From Corynebacterium variabile (GTDB lineage: Bacteria > Actinomycetota > Actinomycetes > Mycobacteriales > Mycobacteriaceae), in assembly GCF_006539825.1 (NCBI RefSeq), contig NZ_BJNT01000013.1, forward strand, positions 62,001 to 126,000: a stretch of DNA of 64,000 bases, read 5' to 3'. Positions 25,896 to 34,648 of this stretch are shown one piece after another (position 1 is the first letter of the stretch; each line of letters starts with the position of its first letter). The notes under the pieces were generated by a model. That model did no database searches. It was not told the origin of the DNA and saw only the letters and a program-made list of their open reading frames with translations. A program made the translations under genes and the position numbers.

Positions 25896-26966
25896 GTCGA
25901 GAATGTCCTCGGTCGCACGGTAGACGAGCTCGGCGTCCTTCCGGGAGGTCTCCCACCAGTCCCGGTGGTCGCGGTACCAGGCCACGGTGTCCGCCAGGCC
26001 GGCGGCGAAGTCGGTGAACCGGGGCGTCCAGCCCAGGGCATGCATCGAGGACGGGTCGATGGCATAGCGCAGATCGTGACCCGGACGGTCGGTGACGTGG
26101 ACGAAGTCATCCCCGTCCCGCCCGAAGATGCCGTTGAGCGCGCGGACGCACTCCAGGTTGGAGCGCTCGCCGTCCGCGCCGATGAGGTAGGTCTCCCCCG
26201 CCACACCACGGTCGAGAATCGCCCAGACGGCGTCATTGTGGTCGTCGACGTGGATCCAGTCGCGGACGTTCTCGCCGGTGCCGTAGAGCCGCGGCGTCTC
26301 GCCGTCGAGCAGGCCGGTGATCTGCCGGGGCAGGAACTTCTCCGGGTGCTGACGCGGCCCGTAGTTGTTCGAGCAGTTCGAGATCGTCGCACTCAGCCCG
26401 TGACTGCGCACGAAGGCACGCACCAGGTGATCGGCGGACGCCTTGGATGCCGAATACACCGACGAGGGCGCGTAGGGCGTGTCCACCGTGAAGCGGTCCT
26501 CCGACCCCGGTTCCCCGGACCCGCGCAGCGGCAGATCCCCGAAGACCTCATCGGTGGAGATGTGGTGCAGGTGGACACCGTGCCGTACACAGGCCTCGGC
26601 GAGCACCGCAGTGCCCTCGGTGTTGGTGCGCACGAACCGCAGCGGGTCCCGCAGAGCGTTGTCGTTGTGGCTCTCCGCCGCGAAATGGACGACGGCAGCG
26701 CCCCCGGCGTCCCCGGTGCCTTCACCAAGGGACACCACGAGACGGTCGACCAGGGCGGCGTCCGCCACGGTCCCCTCGACGAGCTCGACACCGGTCCCGG
26801 CGAGATTCGCCGGATTCGCGGCGTAGGTCATGGCGTCCAGCACGGTGATGTGCACGTCGGGACGCGTCGCCAGCGTGCGGTGGACGAAGTTGGAACCGAT
26901 GAAACCGGCCCCGCCGGTCACCAGCAGGCGGGTGGTCCGGCGGGGCCGGTCGAGAGAGGTCGTCAT
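25890..26966 (-). CDS. rmlB: dTDP-glucose 4,6-dehydratase
   Basis: Second step of dTDP-rhamnose synthesis. The 358-aa extended SDR protein has the NAD motif LVTGGAGFIGSNFVH, the STDEVFGDLP catalytic segment, YSASKASADHLVRAF (Tyr and Lys of the active site) and NNYGPRQHPEKFLPR. ATG 26966 (MTTSLDRPRRT) lies 11 bp from the end of ccsB. It is separated from rmlAC by the desaturase block rather than being in one rml operon. Confidence 0.94.
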   Translation of the reverse strand: MTTSLDRPRRTTRLLVTGGAGFIGSNFVHRTLATRPDVHITVLDAMTYAANPANLAGTGVELVEGTVADAALVDRLVVSLGEGTGDAGGAAVVHFAAESHNDNALRDPLRFVRTNTEGTAVLAEACVRHGVHLHHISTDEVFGDLPLRGSGEPGSEDRFTVDTPYAPSSVYSASKASADHLVRAFVRSHGLSATISNCSNNYGPRQHPEKFLPRQITGLLDGETPRLYGTGENVRDWIHVDDHNDAVWAILDRGVAGETYLIGADGERSNLECVRALNGIFGRDGDDFVHVTDRPGHDLRYAIDPSSMHALGWTPRFTDFAAGLADTVAWYRDHRDWWETSRKDAELVYRATEDILDP

Positions 26967-26977
26967 CGGGGGCGGTA

Positions 26978-28075
26978 TCAGTTCAGTCCGGCGTAGGAGT
27001 GCAGACCCGAGACGACGATGTTGATGAAGAAGAGGTTGAACACCATCGTCGCGAAGGCGAAGATGTTGATCCACGCAGCCGGCAGACCGCGCATACCCGG
27101 CGTGGCGCGGGCGTGCAGGTAGGCGGCGTAGAGGATCCAGGTGATCAGGGAGACGGTCTCCTTGGGGTCCCAGCCCCAGAAGCGGCCCCAGGCGGCATGC
27201 GCCCAGATCGCGCCGAAGACCACACCCAGGCCGAAGATCGGCAGGGTCCAGATGGCGGTGCGGTAGGCCAGGGCGTCCAGCTTCGAGGCGTCCGGCAGCG
27301 GGGAGACGACCTTGCCGAACCAGCCGTGCTCCTTGCCCTTGGGCTGCTTGCGGCGCAGCACGTAGAGAAGAGAGGACACACCGGAGACCAGACCGATGGA
27401 ACCACCGACGGACACGGTGGAGACGTGGATCCAGTACCAGTTGGACTTCAGGGACGGGACGACCGGGGCGACATCGGCGTAGAGCTCGGTGCCGGCGTAG
27501 AAGAGCAGCAGGATGATCGGCGTGAGGATCCAGGGCCACAGCACGCGCATCGCCTTACGGCGGAGCACCACGCAGGCCACGCAGATGGCCATACCGGTGA
27601 CGACGGTGACGTACTCGAAGAGGTTGCCCCACGGGAAACGCTCCGCGGCCAGACCGCGGCACACCAGGAAGAGCAGGTGGACGGCGGCGGTGAGCCAGAC
27701 CATCATCTGCGTCATCCCGCCCCACTTGTCGGCGCGGCGGAACTTCGCCTTGAGCGCCTCGACCTGGAAGGTCTTCGGCAGGTCCGCCTCGGTCATCGAC
27801 CCGGAGGCGATACCCGAGACATCGTTCCTCTCGTCGTCGGGGACGTCCGTGCCCTCGATGACGTCGCCGCCGACGGCGGCTCCCACGGCCACCTTCTGCT
27901 TCGTGGACGCCTTCTTGGCCTCCCCGAGGATGCGGGAACGCTCACGACGCGCCTCGGTGGCCGACCGCAGCATGCCGTAGTAGACGAGCGACACGGCAAG
28001 ACTGATGAGGTACAGGACCACCGCGGTCTTGAAGGCCATGTCCGAAAACTCGGCGAGCCCCTGATTGGCGTACAT
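26978..28075 (-). CDS. ccsB: Cytochrome c biogenesis protein CcsB/ResC (heme export, system II)
   Basis: Membrane subunit of system II cytochrome c maturation, which works with ResB to move heme outward and attach it to apocytochrome c. The 365-aa protein has about eight spans and the tryptophan-rich heme motif WGRFWGWDPKETVSLITW near residue 310, with conserved histidines such as YWIHVSTVS. ATG 28075 follows GGAGGA. It is downstream of resB in the same direction with a 76-bp gap. Confidence 0.92.
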   Translation of the reverse strand: MYANQGLAEFSDMAFKTAVVLYLISLAVSLVYYGMLRSATEARRERSRILGEAKKASTKQKVAVGAAVGGDVIEGTDVPDDERNDVSGIASGSMTEADLPKTFQVEALKAKFRRADKWGGMTQMMVWLTAAVHLLFLVCRGLAAERFPWGNLFEYVTVVTGMAICVACVVLRRKAMRVLWPWILTPIILLLFYAGTELYADVAPVVPSLKSNWYWIHVSTVSVGGSIGLVSGVSSLLYVLRRKQPKGKEHGWFGKVVSPLPDASKLDALAYRTAIWTLPIFGLGVVFGAIWAHAAWGRFWGWDPKETVSLITWILYAAYLHARATPGMRGLPAAWINIFAFATMVFNLFFINIVVSGLHSYAGLN

Positions 28076-28151
28076 CCGTCGGTTCCTCCGTTGAGAGTTG
28101 GATTTCAGTGGTCAACGCTACCGCTGGGGTGCGTCGGTCACCAACATGTCG

Positions 28152-29864
28152 TTACTTGTTGTCGTCGGTATCACTGTCGCCGTCGGTGATCTCACCGTCG
28201 CGGCGCTCGCGGGCCAGCTCACGGTCGAGCTCGTCCTCCCAGTCGTCCCAGTCCGCGTCGGTCTGGTCGAACTCCTCGTCCAGTTCCTCGTCGTCGAGGT
28301 GCAGCAGCTCCTCGGAGACGCGGTTGAACTCGCGTCCCCAGCCGGCGGAGTCGGTGCGGGCCAGGCCGGCGATCTCCAGGCGACTGGTGCCGTCGCCGAG
28401 GTCGGTGACCCGGACCCAGAAGCGGCGACGCTTGATCGTCAGCGAACCGACCAGGCTGATGAGCATCAGCAGGGCGAAGCCGAGCACGAAGATCTCGGTC
28501 CGGTCGCGGCTGACCTGGAGGTTCACGAACTCCTTGGCGCCGTCGAACGAGATCTTCGTGCCGTCGTCGAGGGTCACGTCCTCGCCCTGGTGCAGGTTCA
28601 CCCTGTCGAGCTTCTGCAGTGCGCCGTTGTGCAGCTGGGTCTGGGACAGGGTGAAGATGTCCTGTCCGGTACCGGAGTCCAGGCCGGTGTCACCGCGGTA
28701 GATGTCGATGGCGACCGCCGGGTCGTCCATCGCCGGGAAGCGGGAGGACAGCAGCGCGTTGTTCTCGCCGGAGAACTCGGCCGTCGGGGCGAAGAGGCCC
28801 TGGATGGCCAGCTGGTTCTGTCGCCGTTCCTGCAGGTCCGGGTACATGCCGGCCGGCGGGTCCATCTTCACCGCACCCGAGGACAGGAAGTAGGTCAGGT
28901 CGTCGGGGCGGAACTGGATGGTCTCGGTACGGGTCTCACCGTTCGGCCAGGTGACGGTGAACGTCGGGGCGTAGCCGTGGCCCTGCAGGTAGACGCGGTC
29001 ACCGTTGATGGTCAGCGGGTGGTTGACCTTCAGGGTGGTGTGCTCCCAGTCCTCGGTGGGCTTGAGGGCGTCGTCACCGGCGGCGTAGTCGACCTCCGAA
29101 CGGAAGTCGACGGCCTGTCCGGACGGCAGGTAGTCGGCGTTGAAGTTCTTGACGTTGACGCAGAAGGGCGTCAGCGTGGTGCCGTCGAAGGTGGGGCCGT
29201 AACGCATCGAGTCGAAGTTCGCGACGGCGGTGTTGCAGAACTGGGAGTTGTCGGAACCGGCGACGACGATGACCTGGCCCTCGTAGTAGACCATCCGGCC
29301 GACGAGGACGGACACCAGGATGCCGACCAGCGAGAGGTGGAAGACGAGGTTCGAGAACTCGCGGAGGTAGCCCTTCTCCGCGGAGTAGGACCACTTGCCC
29401 GCGCGGTCCTTGTCCGCCTCGGTAGCGCCACCGGTCCAGCGGCGGAACCGGGCGCTGACCTCCTTCTGCGCCTGCTCGGCGGGCATGTCCACGGTGCCGG
29501 TGATGTGGTTCGGCATCCGGTCCAACCGCTTCGGCGCGGCCGGCGGAAGCTTGCGCAGCGCCTTCCAGTGGTCGATCGACCGCGGCAGGATACAGCCGAT
29601 GAGTGAGACGAACAGCAGCACGTAGATCGCGGCGAACCACGCGGAACTGAAGACGTCGAAGAGACCGAGCTTGTCGTAGATCTCCGCGATCGTCCCGTTG
29701 GCCTCGAGGTAGCTGTCCACGTTTGCCGCGTTCAGCGACCGCTGCGGCAGCAGGGCACCCGGGATCGCGCCGACGGCCAGGAGGAACAGCAGCACCAGGG
29801 CGGTACGCATCCTCGTCAGCCACTGCCACGCCTTCTTCGGCCAACGGAGGATACTGCGGAGCAT
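28152..29864 (-). CDS. resB: Cytochrome c biogenesis protein ResB (Ccs1)
   Basis: Partner of CcsB in system II cytochrome c maturation. The 570-aa protein starts MLRSILRWPKKAWQWL and has three N-terminal spans, including RTALVLLFLLAVGAIPGALLPQR, a large external domain, and a last span (FVLGFALLMLISLVGSLTIKRRR). The C-terminal tail is very acidic with DEELDEEFDQ. ATG 29864 is preferred because GAAAGGT sits 5 nt upstream; ATG 29897 is in frame 11 codons earlier. Confidence 0.9.
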   Translation of the reverse strand: MLRSILRWPKKAWQWLTRMRTALVLLFLLAVGAIPGALLPQRSLNAANVDSYLEANGTIAEIYDKLGLFDVFSSAWFAAIYVLLFVSLIGCILPRSIDHWKALRKLPPAAPKRLDRMPNHITGTVDMPAEQAQKEVSARFRRWTGGATEADKDRAGKWSYSAEKGYLREFSNLVFHLSLVGILVSVLVGRMVYYEGQVIVVAGSDNSQFCNTAVANFDSMRYGPTFDGTTLTPFCVNVKNFNADYLPSGQAVDFRSEVDYAAGDDALKPTEDWEHTTLKVNHPLTINGDRVYLQGHGYAPTFTVTWPNGETRTETIQFRPDDLTYFLSSGAVKMDPPAGMYPDLQERRQNQLAIQGLFAPTAEFSGENNALLSSRFPAMDDPAVAIDIYRGDTGLDSGTGQDIFTLSQTQLHNGALQKLDRVNLHQGEDVTLDDGTKISFDGAKEFVNLQVSRDRTEIFVLGFALLMLISLVGSLTIKRRRFWVRVTDLGDGTSRLEIAGLARTDSAGWGREFNRVSEELLHLDDEELDEEFDQTDADWDDWEDELDRELARERRDGEITDGDSDTDDNK

Positions 29865-29948
29865 GGGGACCTTTCGTGCGGTTGCCGGGGCCGTCATCGG
29901 GTTCCGGCGGGTTTCTGTGCGGAAGTCTAGGTTCTGATTCTGTGAGTA

Positions 29949-30737
29949 CTACACCGGCAGGGTCGTGTCATTGACGAGCCACTGGCGGATCCAGTCGACG
30001 AAGACCGCCCACTGGCCGCTGACCAGCAGAACGCCGACGACGACCAGGAGTGCACCGCCGACCATCTGGATGGTGCGGGAGTGACGTCGGAGCCAGCCGA
30101 CACCGCGCAGTGCCTTCGCCGACCCCAGCGCCACGAGGATGAACGGGATGCCCAGACCCAGGCAGTAGGCCACGATGAGCACCACACCACGGGCGGCGGT
30201 CATGCCCTCGGTACCGGCGGACACCGAAATGATCGCAGCCAGGGTCGGGCCCAGGCAGGGCGTCCACCCGAGGGCGAAGACCGCGCCGAGCAGCGGCGCG
30301 CCGGCGAGCGTCGACCAGCGACGCGGCGTCATGCGGGTGTCGGTCTGCAGCGGGCGGATGAAGCCCATGAAGATGACGCCCATGATGATGGTCACCACGC
30401 CACCGATGCGCATGAGCAGGTCCTGGTTGACCTGGATCGCCCGGATCGCGCCGAAGACCGTGGCCGTGGCCAGGCAGAACACGACGGTGAACCCGGCGAC
30501 GAAGAGCAGGGCAGCACCACCGGCGCGTCCGCGGCGCTTCGTGACGACGGTGCCGTCGGCGGTGTACTCCGCCTCCGCGCCGACCACGCCAGCGAGATAG
30601 GAGACGTAGCCCGGGACCAGCGGGATCACACACGGGGACGCAAAGGACACCAGTCCCGCGGCGGCGGCGGCCAACAGGCCGAGCAGCAGCGGACCGGTGG
30701 TCACCGCGTCCGCGAAGGTGCTTCCCAGATCACTCAT
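29949..30737 (-). CDS. ccdA: CcdA-family thiol-disulfide transporter
   Basis: Carries reducing equivalents across the membrane to keep apocytochrome cysteines reduced. The 262-aa protein has six or more spans with the conserved FASPCVIPLVPGYVSYL near residue 35 and LGWTPCLGPTLAAI near residue 155, holding the two redox cysteines. Its ATG at 30737 overlaps the end of the resA-like gene by 8 bp, so the two are coupled. Confidence 0.92.
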   Translation of the reverse strand: MSDLGSTFADAVTTGPLLLGLLAAAAAGLVSFASPCVIPLVPGYVSYLAGVVGAEAEYTADGTVVTKRRGRAGGAALLFVAGFTVVFCLATATVFGAIRAIQVNQDLLMRIGGVVTIIMGVIFMGFIRPLQTDTRMTPRRWSTLAGAPLLGAVFALGWTPCLGPTLAAIISVSAGTEGMTAARGVVLIVAYCLGLGIPFILVALGSAKALRGVGWLRRHSRTIQMVGGALLVVVGVLLVSGQWAVFVDWIRQWLVNDTTLPV

Positions 30738-31365
30738 CGAGCAGTGGCTCCACGGTGTCCCACAGCTCGTCGGCCGTGATCTCCTTGAGGAAGACCGCCG
30801 CCGGACGGTGCTGCTTGTCCAGCACGATCGTCGTCGGGATGACGGACGCCGGGACGCCGCCCAGGGCGAGGGCGGACTTGAAGGGCGGATCGTAGATCGA
30901 GGGGTAGGTCATGCCGTTGTCCTCGTGGAAGTCCTGCGCCTTCGCCCGGGCACTGTCGCGGACGTTGATGCCCAGCAGCGAGCCGCGGCCGTCCTTCTCC
31001 AGACGCTCCTGCACGGTCTGCAGGTCATCGGACTCGGAGCGGCACGGGCCACACCACTGGCCCCAGGCGTTGAGGACGACGACCTGGTTCTCGAAGTCCT
31101 TGAGACCGATGGTGGTGCCCGGGTCCATGAGGGAATCACCCTGCAGGTCGCCGATCGCCTGCCGGTCACCCTCGCCATAGGTGATCACGGTCTTGCCGCC
31201 CGGGGAGACGAACTTGAACTCACCGCCGATGGCGACGGCGTCCGTGCCCGCGGTGGAGTCCTCGCCACAGGCCGCGGTGCCCAGCAGGACACCCACCACC
31301 AGGGAGGACGCCGCGATGGTCCGGGTCACCTTCTGTGCTTTCCCGGCTTTCCCTGCTCCGCGCAT
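30730..31365 (-). CDS. resA: TlpA/ResA-like thioredoxin lipoprotein
   Basis: Extracytoplasmic thiol-disulfide reductase of cytochrome c maturation, reduced by CcdA. The 211-aa protein has a lipoprotein signal (LLGTAACG, lipid-modified Cys near residue 33), then a thioredoxin fold with LNAWGQWCGPCRSESDDLQ (active-site CxxC) and the cis-Pro region GVPASVIPTTIVLD. It follows the phosphatase gene with a 1-nt gap and overlaps ccdA. Confidence 0.9.
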   Translation of the reverse strand: MRGAGKAGKAQKVTRTIAASSLVVGVLLGTAACGEDSTAGTDAVAIGGEFKFVSPGGKTVITYGEGDRQAIGDLQGDSLMDPGTTIGLKDFENQVVVLNAWGQWCGPCRSESDDLQTVQERLEKDGRGSLLGINVRDSARAKAQDFHEDNGMTYPSIYDPPFKSALALGGVPASVIPTTIVLDKQHRPAAVFLKEITADELWDTVEPLLDE

Positions 31366-31366
31366 C

Positions 31367-31993
31367 TCAGATCTCCTGCGCGGGCTCGGAGTAGAGGAAG
31401 TCGGTCAGCTCGTCGCCCTCGAAGACGAGGGAGGAGACGGAAGCGAGGTTGCAGCGCCGGGTGGCCGGATTGTGCTGCAGCGGCAGTCCCTGGACGTCGC
31501 GCTGGACGCAGACGACCGGCAGCTGGTGGGAGACGCACACGGCCTCGTGCCCCTCGGCGGCGCGACGGGCGCGGTCGATGGCGACCCACATCCGGTCGAG
31601 GATCTTCGGGTAGGGCTCGCCCCAGCTCGGGACGCTCGGCTTCGTCAGCATCGGCCAGCGCTTCGGGTTCCACAGGGCGGACCGGACACCCTTGATGTGG
31701 AGGCCCTCGAGCTGGTTTCCGGCCTCGAGGAGATCCTCGTCGGTGACCAGGTCGAGCTGGTCACCGTTGCTGTTGCCGTTGACGGCGTCGAGGATCGGAG
31801 CGACCGTCTCCTGTGCACGCTGGAGAGGGGACGCCGCGACATAGGTGATGTCGTGGTCCCTGAAGTCTTCGGCGACAGCGGCGGCCATCTGCCGGCCACG
31901 GACACTGAGGTGCCAGCCGGGAAGACGACCGTAGAGGATGCGGTCCGGGTTGTGGACCTCGCCGTGACGGACGAGGTGGACGATCGTGCTCAT
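31367..31993 (-). CDS. Histidine phosphatase family protein
   Basis: 208-aa member of the phosphoglycerate-mutase-like superfamily with the phospho-acceptor motif VHLVRHGEVHNPDR at the N-terminus, the second His in VCVSHQLPVVCV, and SPLQRAQETVAPI. The fold supports phosphatase activity; the substrate is unknown. It begins a five-gene run with resA, ccdA, resB and ccsB, and the synteny is conserved in corynebacteria. ATG 31993 lies 8 nt from a TACGCT box. Confidence 0.85.
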   Translation of the reverse strand: MSTIVHLVRHGEVHNPDRILYGRLPGWHLSVRGRQMAAAVAEDFRDHDITYVAASPLQRAQETVAPILDAVNGNSNGDQLDLVTDEDLLEAGNQLEGLHIKGVRSALWNPKRWPMLTKPSVPSWGEPYPKILDRMWVAIDRARRAAEGHEAVCVSHQLPVVCVQRDVQGLPLQHNPATRRCNLASVSSLVFEGDELTDFLYSEPAQEI

Positions 31994-32025
31994 GGCATGT
32001 CAGCGTACCTCCCGTGGTGCTGAGG

Positions 32026-33111
32026 TCATAAGTGTGTGATGGCGTCCTTGATCATCGGCACGTAGCGGTCGATGGCCCACGGGACAGTGAGCGGGTTGAC
32101 GATCGAGGAGCCGGTGACCAAGGAATTCTCGGTCGGGGCGACGACCGCCCCCTTCCGGATCGCGGAGACGGCACCGTAGGTCGGCAACGCCTCCATCTCC
32201 GCACGGTTGGCCTCGTCCGAGTAGAAGGTGAAGATGAGGTCAACGTCATTGAGTCTGTCCGCGGTCTCGATGCTGAACGTCGCCGAGTCTGTTCCTTCCT
32301 TCTCCTGACCCTTCATGTCCTCCACGACAGGGGCGACTGTCAGGCCGAGGTTCTCCACCATGGCGACGCGCTGCTCCGTGGGGAGGAAGACGCCCATGTC
32401 ACCGGTGGTTCCCTGGTTGTAGATGAAGGCGAAGTCATGGTCGGCGAACTCAGGGTTCTGTTCACGGACGGTCGCGAACTGGTCCTCGATGCCGCCGATG
32501 AGTTCCTCAGCCCGGTCCTTCTCCCCCAGCGCGGTGGCGACGGTGGTGATCTGGTCCTTCCAGTCGATGGTCCACGGCTTCTCCGGGTAGGCGACGGTGG
32601 GCGCCAGGGCGCTGAGGCTGTCGTACTGTTCCGCCGTGATCCCTGACCAGGGAGCGAGGATGACGTCCGGGTCGAGCTTCGCGATCTCTTCGGCACTGAC
32701 TCCGTTGTCGCCGGCACTGATGAGTTCGGGGTAGTCGTCCTCGGCGACGCCCTCGTTCTCCAGTTCCTCGTGGATCCAGGGGAGCTGGCCGGACTCGTCG
32801 GCACCCCACTCGTACTCCTCGGTGCCGACCGGGACGATGCCGAGAGCCAGAGCGGTCTCGGCGGATCCCTGACCGAGGGTGACCACGCGCTCGGGCTTCT
32901 CGGTGATTTCGGCCTCGCCGAGGGCGTGGCTGATGGTCACCGGCTCGAAGTCGGTGTTCACTGAGGTGCCGTTGCTGTCGTCGTCATCGTCGGAGCCGCA
33001 GGCGGCCAGGCCGATGACGAGGGTGGACGCTGCGAGCACCGAACCCGCGGTGCGCAGAGCCCGCGTCGGGAAAGACGCCCGTGAAGTCAGGGGTGGGTGA
33101 ATGATCGTCAT
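32026..33111 (-). CDS. Iron-siderophore ABC transporter substrate-binding lipoprotein
   Basis: 361-aa periplasmic-binding-protein type III lipoprotein, expected to capture ferric siderophore (or heme) outside the cell for an FecCD-type permease. The signal peptide has lipobox LVIGLAACGS, followed by a DDDDD linker, VTISHALGEAEITEKPERVVTLGQGSAE-type N-domain blocks, and APWSGITAEQYDSLSALAPTVAY. No permease or ATPase gene lies beside it, so it is an orphan here. ATG 33111 lies 8 nt from TAGGCT. Its position between hemL and the cytochrome cluster, next to an 87-bp repeat, suggests insertion into the ancestral gene order (inference). Confidence 0.85.
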   Translation of the reverse strand: MTIIHPPLTSRASFPTRALRTAGSVLAASTLVIGLAACGSDDDDDSNGTSVNTDFEPVTISHALGEAEITEKPERVVTLGQGSAETALALGIVPVGTEEYEWGADESGQLPWIHEELENEGVAEDDYPELISAGDNGVSAEEIAKLDPDVILAPWSGITAEQYDSLSALAPTVAYPEKPWTIDWKDQITTVATALGEKDRAEELIGGIEDQFATVREQNPEFADHDFAFIYNQGTTGDMGVFLPTEQRVAMVENLGLTVAPVVEDMKGQEKEGTDSATFSIETADRLNDVDLIFTFYSDEANRAEMEALPTYGAVSAIRKGAVVAPTENSLVTGSSIVNPLTVPWAIDRYVPMIKDAITHL

Positions 33112-33161
33112 GGAAGCGAAGCCTACCTTTTCCCGCGATGCGCCGCACATCCCCGACAGCA

Positions 33162-33248
33162 GAAAAGTGTTACCAGATCTCACCGGTAACACTTTTCGCG
33201 ACCTGGGGAAATGTCAGATTATGGCCCGGTCAGCTGGTAACACTTTCC
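33162..33248 (+). repeat. 87-bp intergenic repeat, copy 1
   Basis: Bounded by GAAAAGTGTTACCAG (33162) and CTGGTAACACTTTCC (33234-33248), with a third, inverted motif CCGGTAACACTTTTC at 33183-33197. Its reverse complement aligns end to end, without gaps, with 55496-55582; I count 73 of 87 identical positions by eye. It lies between the binding-protein promoter and the hemL stop. Confidence 0.85.
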
Positions 33249-33303
33249 GCGGCAGGGCTGACCTGCCGGCCAAACCCCGGCCAGACCCCGGCCAAACCCC
33301 CGC

Positions 33304-34620
33304 TTACCCCGCCGGCTGAGCGGCAGCGGCGGCCTTCGCGGCCACGGCCAGGGCGGCCTCGATGCGCGCGAAGTCGTCGTCGGTCAGAGCGGTCGAGACG
33401 AACCAGGTCTCGAAGACGCTCGGCGGCGCGTAGACCCCGGCGTCCAGCAGGGCGTGGAAGAAGGGGGCGTAGCGGAAGGTGTCCGCCGCCTGCATGTCGG
33501 CGAAGTTGCGTCCCTGCCCCTCGGCGAAGCGGATGGAGAGCATGGACTCCGCCCGCTGCATGTGGTGGACCACGCCTTCGGTGGTCAGGGCCGAGGAGAT
33601 CAGCGAGGACAGCCGGTCGGCGTTCGCGTTCAGGGTCTCGTAGACCGCGTCGTCCGCGAGCTGCAGGGACGCCAGGCCGGAGGCCATGGCCACCGGGTTA
33701 CCCGACAGGGTGCCGGCCTGGTAGACGGGGCCGACCGGGGCGAGCATGTCCATGATGTCGGCGCGTCCACCGAAGGCGGCCGCGGGCATGCCGCCGGAGA
33801 CGACCTTGCCGAAGGTGGTGAGGTCGCCGGCCACGCCGTCGACCCCGAACCAGCCCTTACGCGAGGTGCGGAAACCGGTCATCACCTCGTCGACGATGAG
33901 CAGAGCACCGTCGGCGTGGGCGATCTCCTTGAGCGCGGCGTTGAAGCCCTCGTCGGGGTGGACCGAGCCCATGTTGCCGGCGGAGGCCTCGACGATGATT
34001 CCGGCAATCTCGCCGGGGTGCTCGGCGAAGGCCTCCCGCACGGCGTCCAGGTCGTTGTAGGGCACGGCGATGGTCTCCGCCGCGGCGGCCGCGGTGATGC
34101 CGGGTGAGTCGGGAAGGCCCAGCGTGGCGACACCGGACCCGGCGGCGACCAGCAGGGAGTCGACGTGGCCGTGGTAGCAGCCGATGAACTTGAGGATCCG
34201 GTCACGGCCGGTGAAGCCACGGGCCAGGCGTACCGCCGACATCGTGGCCTCGGTGCCGGAGTTCACCATGCGGATCTTCTCCACGCTGGTGCGGCCGATG
34301 ATCTCCTCGGCCAGGGCGATCTCCCCCATCGTCGGCGCGCCGAAGGAGACACCCTTGGCCACGGCCGACTGCACCGCGTCCACCACCACCGGGTGGGAGT
34401 GGCCGTGGATCATCGGACCCCAGGAACAGACCAGGTCGACGTAGTCGTTGCCGTCGACGTCGACCAGCCGGGAGCCGTCGGCGGAGGCGATGAACGGCGC
34501 GGTACCGCCGACGGAGCCGAAGGCGCGGACCGGGGAGTTCACGCCGCCGGGGATCACCCGGCGGGCCTCCTCCATCGCGGTCGAGCTGGCGGACAGGTTG
34601 GACTCGGTGTGTTCACTCAT
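33304..34620 (-). CDS. hemL: Glutamate-1-semialdehyde 2,1-aminomutase
   Basis: PLP enzyme forming 5-aminolevulinate from glutamate-1-semialdehyde in the C5 heme pathway, partner of HemA (46721). The 438-aa protein has the N-terminal [39 protein letters not shown] and the PLP lysine segment [17 protein letters not shown]. Start MSEHTESN at ATG 34620. The Ala-rich C-terminal tail is a minor extension. Confidence 0.95.
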   Translation of the reverse strand: MSEHTESNLSASSTAMEEARRVIPGGVNSPVRAFGSVGGTAPFIASADGSRLVDVDGNDYVDLVCSWGPMIHGHSHPVVVDAVQSAVAKGVSFGAPTMGEIALAEEIIGRTSVEKIRMVNSGTEATMSAVRLARGFTGRDRILKFIGCYHGHVDSLLVAAGSGVATLGLPDSPGITAAAAAETIAVPYNDLDAVREAFAEHPGEIAGIIVEASAGNMGSVHPDEGFNAALKEIAHADGALLIVDEVMTGFRTSRKGWFGVDGVAGDLTTFGKVVSGGMPAAAFGGRADIMDMLAPVGPVYQAGTLSGNPVAMASGLASLQLADDAVYETLNANADRLSSLISSALTTEGVVHHMQRAESMLSIRFAEGQGRNFADMQAADTFRYAPFFHALLDAGVYAPPSVFETWFVSTALTDDDFARIEAALAVAAKAAAAAQPAG

Positions 34621-34648
34621 CACGCCGACCAGCTTAACCGCAGAGGCG

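Noticed and set aside
26967..27539. N-terminal extension of rmlB to a 549-codon frame
   Set aside because: The extra codons overlap ccsB in another frame; the dehydratase domain begins at MTTSLDRPRRT (26966).
33112..33131. Possible DtxR iron box before the siderophore-binding gene
   Set aside because: Only about half the positions fit the DtxR palindrome, and the best-matching part (TAGGCT) is explained as the -10 box. Iron control is plausible from function but not shown.
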